Shown piece by piece: positions 6,387 to 10,704 of a stretch of 10,704 nt of DNA. Both the position numbers and the translations under genes were made by a program. Under the pieces are notes generated by a model, which had not been told where the DNA came from, did no database searches, and saw only the letters and a program-made list of their open reading frames with translations. This DNA is from Clostridiales bacterium. Lineage in GTDB: Bacteria > Bacillota > Clostridia > Lutisporales > Lutisporaceae. Positions within the stretch are counted from its first letter, which is position 1; each line of letters starts with the position of its first letter. The stretch covers positions 1-10,704 of the forward strand of contig JAAYKT010000107.1 in the NCBI GenBank assembly GCA_012522255.1, written 5' to 3'.

Positions 6387-6425
6387 TAAAACCGACCAGG
6401 AGAACCGTCCCCCTGGTCCCCCCCG
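6387..6425 (-). terminator. Terminator-like GC-rich hairpin repeat directly after the MBOAT stop
   Basis: On the minus strand, the MBOAT TAG continues as CGGGGGGGACCAGG, then GGGACGGTTCT, then CCTGGTCGGTTTTAG. GACCAGG and CCTGGTC make a 7-bp stem with an 11-base loop, followed by a T-run, so this is a good intrinsic terminator shape. It is a member of the same repeat family as the copies at 2825-2926, 4057-4117 and 5480-5535. If active, it would reduce expression of the microprotein and carrier genes relative to the MBOAT gene. Confidence 0.65.
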
Positions 6426-7691
6426 CTACATACCTACCATCTTCACTACAATTCTGATAGCCGTGTCCCACCTATAGCTGAAAAACACCCATCCTATGCT
6501 TACAAAAATAAAAGTCAAAACCGTGCTTCCATACCTGACAAATCTTGATTCATTCAACCTATCCACGAACCTCTCGGAGCCATATCGCTTAAGCAAATCC
6601 GCATAGAGCCTGTACAGCGCCAGCCCCGCTCCATGGTACAGCCCCCATATCAAAAATCCCATCGTTGACCCATGCCAGATACCTACGGCAGCCATAGTCA
6701 CCAACTGACAAATCCCGTTTATGATCCAGGTATGCCCCGCACCCAAAAACCCAATAAGCAGCTTTCCAAGTGGCATAAACAAATATTCCCTGAGCCAGGA
6801 GGTCAGCGTCATGTGCCAATTCTGCCAAAACAAAACGATATTCGGCTTCAAATAAGGCCTGTTAAAATTCTCCGGCACCTTGAACCCAAACAGCCTTCCC
6901 AGGCCTATAGCAATATCCGTATATCCGGAAAAATCATAATAAATCCTGACAGAATACAAAAACACAACAGCCCACAAAACCGCCCTCGGCGCCGCCAGAA
7001 CGTCCGGTGCAATCTTTGCTATCAAAATCCCCGTCTTATCCGCAATAATGAACTTCTTAAAAAGCCCAAAAATGATGCGGCTCACACCGATATCTATGTT
7101 CAACTTCACGCTATCCCCTGCCAAACCCGTATTCCCGCCAGCACCGCCACTCACATCTATCTCATTAAAATTTCTATAAAACCTGATATACCTGTCAATA
7201 GGCCCCGCCGAAAACGTAGGGAAGAAAAATACAAAAGCCAAAAATGTAGCAAAATCCAGCTCCTTGATTCTTCCTCTATATGTATCAATCAGCGCATGCA
7301 AAAACTTAAAGGTAAAATAGGAAATGCCCAAAGCCTTGACCTGCAGCATTAACGGCAATCGTGCCTTTAAAAACGGATATTTAAATAAAAAAAGCACTCC
7401 GATATAAAAAACAATTCCCAAAAACAATAAAGATTTTTTCCCAAAACCGTTCTTCATTTTAACAAAACTTTTGGCGACCAAATAAACCAAAACAGTGAGC
7501 ATCAGTGTCAAAAAAGCAAAAGATGGATGCCCGTATAAACATACAAAAATAAAACCCCAAAACGCCAAAAAAACTGTCTTAGCCTTTTGCGCTTTCAAAA
7601 CATAATAAAGCAAAAGCCCCACCAAAGTAAAAACCACAATGGTGTGCACAGGCAAAAACCTAACTAAAAGCTTCACACTGTTAATCAACAA
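6426..7691 (-). CDS. DltB-like membrane-bound O-acyltransferase (MBOAT)
   Basis: The start is TTG at 7691-7689, with GGAGG (7703-7699) 7 bases upstream; the protein has 421 residues. It is a multi-span membrane protein (about ten or more hydrophobic helices). MBOAT signatures: FFFPTFSAGPIDRYIRF (155-171), close to the DltB wording; YYDFSGYTDIAIGLGRLFG (251-269); NWHMTLTSWLREYLFMPL (291-308) with H293; and GIWHG with the presumed catalytic H340. The 47-residue spacing between these histidines is the same as between H289 and H336 of Streptococcus thermophilus DltB as I remember it. Its role should be to take an acyl group from the carrier protein in the cytoplasm and hand it across the membrane. 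The C-terminus ends IRIVVKMVGM and carries no FxYxxF, consistent with a separate shuttle protein downstream. AlgI/PatA-type acetyltransferases are the alternative relatives. Confidence 0.92.
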   Translation of the reverse strand: MLINSVKLLVRFLPVHTIVVFTLVGLLLYYVLKAQKAKTVFLAFWGFIFVCLYGHPSFAFLTLMLTVLVYLVAKSFVKMKNGFGKKSLLFLGIVFYIGVLFLFKYPFLKARLPLMLQVKALGISYFTFKFLHALIDTYRGRIKELDFATFLAFVFFFPTFSAGPIDRYIRFYRNFNEIDVSGGAGGNTGLAGDSVKLNIDIGVSRIIFGLFKKFIIADKTGILIAKIAPDVLAAPRAVLWAVVFLYSVRIYYDFSGYTDIAIGLGRLFGFKVPENFNRPYLKPNIVLFWQNWHMTLTSWLREYLFMPLGKLLIGFLGAGHTWIINGICQLVTMAAVGIWHGSTMGFLIWGLYHGAGLALYRLYADLLKRYGSERFVDRLNESRFVRYGSTVLTFIFVSIGWVFFSYRWDTAIRIVVKMVGM

Positions 7692-7742
7692 AACAGTACC
7701 TCCAATAAAACACAGTTTGGCGGGAGTCCTTCGAAACCCTTC

Positions 7743-7771
7743 ATGTCATTGAGTAGCGAAGAACCTACTCA
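7743..7771. repeat. Hairpin repeat overlapping the DltD-like stop codon
   Basis: TGAGTAG (7750-7756) and CTACTCA (7765-7771) form a 7-bp stem around an 8-base loop. The minus-strand TGA stop of the DltD-like gene (7771-7769) is part of the stem. The plus-strand text, TGTCATTGAGTAGCGAAG, looks like a diverged copy of the TGTCATCCTGAG...CGAAG repeat near the S41 gene. It could be a weak terminator or an mRNA-processing hairpin between operon genes. Confidence 0.55.
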
Positions 7772-8824
7772 ATCCCCCGCCACTTTAGGAAAGTTTTCCA
7801 CCACAAAATCGTAAAGTTTTCCGGCTACAATACTATCCCCTTCTTCTTTCAAATGTCCACCGTCAATAAAAAGCTCATCAGGGACAACATTATAAATATT
7901 CAAAACCGGCACATAATAAGCATCCGCATAATTTTTAACCACATCATACAACTTATCGTAATATCCGGCTTCATACTTTTGGTTCATAATGCTTTGGTTG
8001 ATGGGTGCGATATAAATCATAAGCCCAATTCCCCTATCCGTCACAAACTTGCAAACCTCACCCACCACATCAAAATATCGCGTTGACTCATCAAAGGGAA
8101 TGCCATAAAACTTCTCCGTCACCTTCACATCGCCTATCTGCACTGTCATATGTCTCTCATTGGGAAAAGCCGGAGCCACGCCTACGCTCTTCGCCTTCAG
8201 CCCATCAACAAGAATCGGATAAAAATCGCTATATCTATGTAAAGGCACCAAACTGCTCCGAAGCTCTCGGGAAATAAAATAGCCGTTTTCATTATTTATC
8301 TTAAAAACATTATTATACGCCGCCGGTAAATTCCCCCCCAGGCTAATGTCAAAGCCCTTTGCATCAAAAGGAAAAGCCCACTCAATCTCCGTAAAACTCC
8401 CCGCCCCCATTTGCCATATTATAAGGTCCGGGTTATAAGAAGCGGCCTTTTTAATCCTTTCCATAACATAAACGGATTTCGTGCCGCTGCTGCCAAAATT
8501 AAAAACATGAGGCCTCTCATCATTAAAAAGCCTCCTATCCAAAAGTCCGCAAATGGAATCCTCATATTTCACATAAAAATCCTCAACAGTGGAATCCCCC
8601 ACCACAATAATATTATCGCCGGCATCCCTATAATCGTTGATCCAATGGGACTTCATGGAGAGATTCGGCATTTGATCATATTTAAACAGCCTATTACTGT
8701 TTTGAAAAAAAGTATAAAAACTGTCGATATTTTTAAAAATATACCTGTTCAGGGGCACAAAGATAATCAAATTCGCAACTATATATATAATGATGATTTT
8801 ATAAATTAAACTGAAACGCTTCAT
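7769..8824 (-). CDS. DltD-like extracytoplasmic SGNH-family acyltransferase
   Basis: The start is the ATG at 8824-8822, served by GAGAGGG (8840-8834); an in-frame TTG six codons earlier lacks a ribosome binding site. The protein has 351 residues. A single N-terminal membrane anchor (about 8-25, KIIIIYIVANLIIFVPL) predicts that the body is outside the membrane. SGNH/GDSL features: VVGDSTVEDF with nucleophile S78, NFGSSGT near 109-115 as the oxyanion-type block, and FIDGGHL with D321 and H324 completing a DxxH dyad. In Dlt systems DltD uses its Ser to take the acyl group from the DltX tyrosine and move it to teichoic acid. Here the neighbouring MBOAT and microprotein support the same relay. The acceptor polymer is unknown. 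Overall resemblance to true DltD is modest; AlgX/AlgJ-like or other SGNH transferases are alternatives. It is the first gene of the predicted operon. Confidence 0.82.
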   Translation of the reverse strand: MKRFSLIYKIIIIYIVANLIIFVPLNRYIFKNIDSFYTFFQNSNRLFKYDQMPNLSMKSHWINDYRDAGDNIIVVGDSTVEDFYVKYEDSICGLLDRRLFNDERPHVFNFGSSGTKSVYVMERIKKAASYNPDLIIWQMGAGSFTEIEWAFPFDAKGFDISLGGNLPAAYNNVFKINNENGYFISRELRSSLVPLHRYSDFYPILVDGLKAKSVGVAPAFPNERHMTVQIGDVKVTEKFYGIPFDESTRYFDVVGEVCKFVTDRGIGLMIYIAPINQSIMNQKYEAGYYDKLYDVVKNYADAYYVPVLNIYNVVPDELFIDGGHLKEEGDSIVAGKLYDFVVENFPKVAGD

Positions 8825-8924
8825 ATAATAATACCCTCTCAAAAATACTTAAAAAACTATGCGCGAATAAGTAAAATAAAAAACATAACCAAAACCTTTT
8901 GGCAACTTTTGATATGCCATAAAA

Positions 8925-8952
8925 AGTATACCCTTTCAATAGAAAAATCAAA
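8925..8952 (-). promoter_or_regulatory. Possible promoter of the acyl-transfer operon
   Basis: On the minus strand, TTTGAT (8952-8947), a 16-bp spacer and TATACT (8930-8925) lie about 100 bp upstream of the DltD-like start. The -10 box is good and the -35 box is weak. It is the best candidate seen in the divergent region. Confidence 0.35.
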
Positions 8953-9045
8953 CTCCCGCCCGCCAAATTTATATTATAATATTAACACATGCAAAGCGGC
9001 GTTATCAATGAATTCATTTGGCTGACTGCTTCCTAAAACGCCATA

Positions 9046-9074
9046 TTGAAATAATGCCTCACTACGGTTATAAT
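9046..9074 (+). promoter_or_regulatory. Promoter of the S41 peptidase gene
   Basis: TTGAAA (9046-9051) and TATAAT (9069-9074) are separated by the optimal 17 bp. The implied transcript has a leader of about 165 bases that contains heptad repeats and a dispersed hairpin repeat before the ATG at 9247. Confidence 0.7.
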
Positions 9075-9094
9075 TGAAATAAATTAAAAATTAT

Positions 9095-9115
9095 CGGTAA
9101 GCGGTGACCGGTACC
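9095..9115. repeat. Three heptads CGGTNNN
   Basis: CGGTAAG, CGGTGAC and CGGTACC follow each other without gaps in the S41 leader. They resemble in style the heptad array at 6234-6384. Confidence 0.5.
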
Positions 9116-9134
9116 CATCCCTGCCTCCGTGTAA

Positions 9135-9174
9135 ATGTCATCCTGAGGCTTGCCGAAGGATCCTGACCCCAAAG
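9135..9174 (+). repeat. Dispersed TGTCATCCTGAG hairpin repeat, copy 1
   Basis: ATGTCATCCTGAG (9135-9147) is followed by CGAAGGATCCTGACCCCAAAG. TCAT-CCT and AGGATCCTGA can pair as a short hairpin. A second copy in the same orientation follows the S41 gene at 10657-10695. I recall TGTCATCCTGAGCGAAG-type repeats from many unrelated bacterial genomes. Confidence 0.75.
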
Positions 9175-9193
9175 AACTACCCTAATCCCCCAA

Positions 9194-9228
9194 CACCCAG
9201 TGCCTGGCGCCCGTAAGCCCAGCGCCCA
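9194..9228. repeat. Five degenerate heptads upstream of the S41 start
   Basis: CACCCAG, TGCCTGG, CGCCCGT, AAGCCCA and GCGCCCA run consecutively, with C fixed at position 4. They end 7 bases before the ribosome binding site AAGGAGA of the S41 gene. Confidence 0.4.
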
Positions 9229-9246
9229 TAATAAAGGAGAATTCAC

Positions 9247-10653
9247 ATGAATCATAAAAGAAAATATATAATCGCAATCATAATAGCCTTAACCTTGATA
9301 ATTCCATTGGCCGCATACACCGCACCGGCTAAAACAACGGACAACATAGACACCATACAATCTCTCATAGGGATCATCAAATCCGATTACTACAAGGATG
9401 TTGATGACGAAACTTTGATCCGCGGAGCCATAGACGGAATGTTCAAAACCCTTGACCCCCACAGCAACTACATGAGCCCTGAGGAATTCAAGGAACTGAT
9501 GGAACTAACCGGCGGTGAATTCGGTGGCATAGGAGTATCCATCGAGCGCAGAGATGACAGAATCACCGTAGTGTCCCCCATCGAAGGTACCCCTGCCCAC
9601 GAAGCCGGCCTCAACACCGGTGACAAAATAGTATCCGTCGACGATACGGACATAAAAGACTATGCCTTGGACAAAGCCGTCACCCTTATAAAAGGCGAAA
9701 CCGGCACAAAAGTCAAATTAGGCATCATAAAAGCAGGCACCCAGGACACCATATACATCGAACTCACCCGTGCCATAATAAAAATAGAATCCGTAAAAAC
9801 AGAAACCCCCTATGGCAAAAAATCCTCCGATGAAATAAAAAACAAAAACATCGGTTACATCAGACTTACGGAGTTCAGCGAACACACCAATGCAGATTTT
9901 AAAAAAATCATCGACCAATATAAAAAGGAAAACAAAAAAGGCCTAATAATAGATCTTAGGAGCAATCCCGGCGGACTGCTGGACAGCGTGGTAAAAATAT
10001 GCCAGCAAATAATCCCCGAAGGCCCCATAGTTCATATAGATGCAAAAACAGAAAAAGACAACGAGACCTATAACTCAAAACTCAAAGAAGCCCCCTTTAA
10101 AATTGCCGTACTGGTAAACGGCGGTTCCGCCTCCGCATCAGAAATTTTGGCAGGTGCAGTCAAAGACTCAAAAGCGGGCATAATAATAGGAACCAAAACC
10201 TACGGAAAAGGCACAGTCCAGAACATATCCTACCTGTCCAACGGCGGAGGAATAAAACTGACCATAGCCGAATACATGACAAGAAACAAAATCCATATAG
10301 ACGGTGTGGGCATAGAGCCGGATTTCGTGGTGGAACCCATGAGGCCTCAGGAGGACTTGGCCCCGGTGACCCCGGAAGGCTATATGCGTACCGGCTCCGT
10401 AAACATAAACGTCTATGGCATCCAACAGCGACTGATAAACTTAGGTTATAAAATCAGACTGGACGGAGTCATGGGAAAAGAAACCATAGCCGCCGCAAAC
10501 AAACTTCTGAGAGAAAACGGTTTTACCAGCGTACAGGTTTTAAACCAGAAAAACCAGGAAAGAATCCTTGAACTATACGATAAAACCATAAACGATAAAA
10601 TAAAAGACGTACAACTTGAAACCGCAGTAAAAGAACTGCAAAAATTATTGTAA
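9247..10653 (+). CDS. S41-family C-terminal processing peptidase with PDZ and peptidoglycan-binding domains
   Basis: The ATG at 9247 follows AAGGAGA (9234-9240). The 468-residue protein starts with a basic segment and a hydrophobic helix (about 7-24) ending near AAYTAPA, a signal peptide or anchor, so it acts outside the membrane. Next come an N-terminal helical part (DIDTIQSLIGIIKSDYYKDV region, DPHSNYMSPEEF), a PDZ domain (about 92-175, with GGIGVSI and GTPAHEAGLNTGDKI), and the S41 protease core. The catalytic set is S296 in NGGSASASEI, K321 in TYGKGTVQ and Q325, with spacing as in Prc/CtpB. A peptidoglycan-binding type 1 domain follows (about 385-425, VYGIQQRLINLGYKIRLDGVMG). CtpA/CtpB-type enzymes cleave C-terminal tails of secreted or envelope proteins, some in sporulation signalling. 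All catalytic residues are present and the length is normal. It is transcribed alone, divergent from the acyl-transfer operon. Confidence 0.95.
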   Translation: MNHKRKYIIAIIIALTLIIPLAAYTAPAKTTDNIDTIQSLIGIIKSDYYKDVDDETLIRGAIDGMFKTLDPHSNYMSPEEFKELMELTGGEFGGIGVSIERRDDRITVVSPIEGTPAHEAGLNTGDKIVSVDDTDIKDYALDKAVTLIKGETGTKVKLGIIKAGTQDTIYIELTRAIIKIESVKTETPYGKKSSDEIKNKNIGYIRLTEFSEHTNADFKKIIDQYKKENKKGLIIDLRSNPGGLLDSVVKICQQIIPEGPIVHIDAKTEKDNETYNSKLKEAPFKIAVLVNGGSASASEILAGAVKDSKAGIIIGTKTYGKGTVQNISYLSNGGGIKLTIAEYMTRNKIHIDGVGIEPDFVVEPMRPQEDLAPVTPEGYMRTGSVNINVYGIQQRLINLGYKIRLDGVMGKETIAAANKLLRENGFTSVQVLNQKNQERILELYDKTINDKIKDVQLETAVKELQKLL

Positions 10654-10656
10654 TAA

Positions 10657-10695
10657 ATGTCATCCTGAGCATAGCGAAGGATCTTGACCCTAAAG
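10657..10695 (+). repeat. Dispersed TGTCATCCTGAG hairpin repeat, copy 2
   Basis: ATGTCATCCTGAGCATAGCG followed by AAGGATCTTGACCCTAAAG starts three bases after the S41 stop. It is nearly identical to the copy at 9135-9174. ATCCT/AGGAT can form a stem, but no T-run follows, so it is not a clear intrinsic terminator. Confidence 0.75.
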
Positions 10696-10704
10696 GAATA
10701 CCCA

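Larger units (their letters stand above)
8825..9246. other. 422-bp divergent intergenic region
   Basis: The region separates the acyl-transfer operon from the S41 gene. It holds one promoter candidate for each side, degenerate heptads at 9095-9115 and 9194-9228, and one TGTCATCCTGAG repeat (9135-9174). An orphan TATAAT at 8975-8980 has no matching -35. I see no supported small gene or structured RNA. Confidence 0.6.

Noticed and set aside
2825..6425. CRISPR array suggested by recurrent GC-rich repeats
   Set aside because: Copies are far apart or directly adjacent, have no regular unique spacers, and no cas gene is present.
6672..7352. Long plus-strand open frame of 226 codons inside the MBOAT gene
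   Set aside because: It is antisense to a clear MBOAT with conserved motifs and has a low-complexity Pro/Lys/Asn composition typical of a shadow frame.
8989..9036. 15-codon plus-strand frame just after an orphan TATAAT
   Set aside because: No Shine-Dalgarno, no motif and no -35 partner for the TATAAT.
9061..9246. Riboswitch or T-box in the S41 leader
   Set aside because: No recognised conserved core is seen; the leader is explained by heptads and a dispersed hairpin repeat.

Overview
The window looks like chromosomal DNA of a low-to-moderate GC Firmicute, probably a clostridial lineage. The reasons are the AT-rich intergenic DNA, strong GGAGG-type ribosome binding sites, several TTG starts, a DUF2680 protein, a PhoB/ResD-type two-component pair, a clostridial-type hydroxy-acid oxidase with a Cys-rich N-terminus, and an S41 peptidase with a C-terminal peptidoglycan-binding domain. 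No rRNA, tRNA, transposase, phage or CRISPR feature was seen.

Layout. (1) Positions 1-2824: a secreted DUF2680 protein (minus strand, cut by the window edge) is divergent from a response regulator/histidine kinase pair (plus strand). Each side has a good sigma-A-type promoter, and a 13-bp palindrome sits inside the DUF2680 promoter. (2) 2825-4117: a large inverted repeat separates the kinase from a convergent FMN-dependent alpha-hydroxy-acid oxidase, followed by more repeats. (3) 4118-8824: a minus-strand cluster, transcribed from high to low coordinates, encodes an SGNH/DltD-like protein, a DltB-like MBOAT, a 36-residue membrane microprotein ending FQYVGF, a DltC-like acyl carrier protein, and an AcsA-type acyl-CoA synthetase whose ends are altered by repeats. 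(4) 8825-10704: a 422-bp divergent intergenic region, then an S41 C-terminal processing peptidase on the plus strand and a dispersed repeat.

How the genes may work together. The central cluster has the parts of a Dlt-type envelope acylation machine: activation enzyme, carrier protein, MBOAT, C-terminal tyrosine acyl shuttle (FxYxxF) and extracytoplasmic SGNH transferase. It lacks a DltA D-alanine ligase and has an AcsA-like enzyme at that place. The acyl group moved to the cell envelope may therefore be acetyl or another small acyl rather than D-alanyl. The microprotein is the key find. It has a perfect ribosome binding site, one membrane span and the acyl-shuttle hexapeptide at its very C-terminus.

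A second theme is repeat invasion. A GC-rich, terminator-like hairpin repeat (core AGGGGGACGGTTCT, often followed by GGTCGCTTTT) directly follows the TAG stop of four genes, and a tandem pair of it forms the N-terminus of the AcsA-like protein. A second family (TGTCATCCTGAG...CGAAGGAT) flanks the S41 gene, and in-phase heptanucleotide repeats fill the MBOAT-microprotein spacer.
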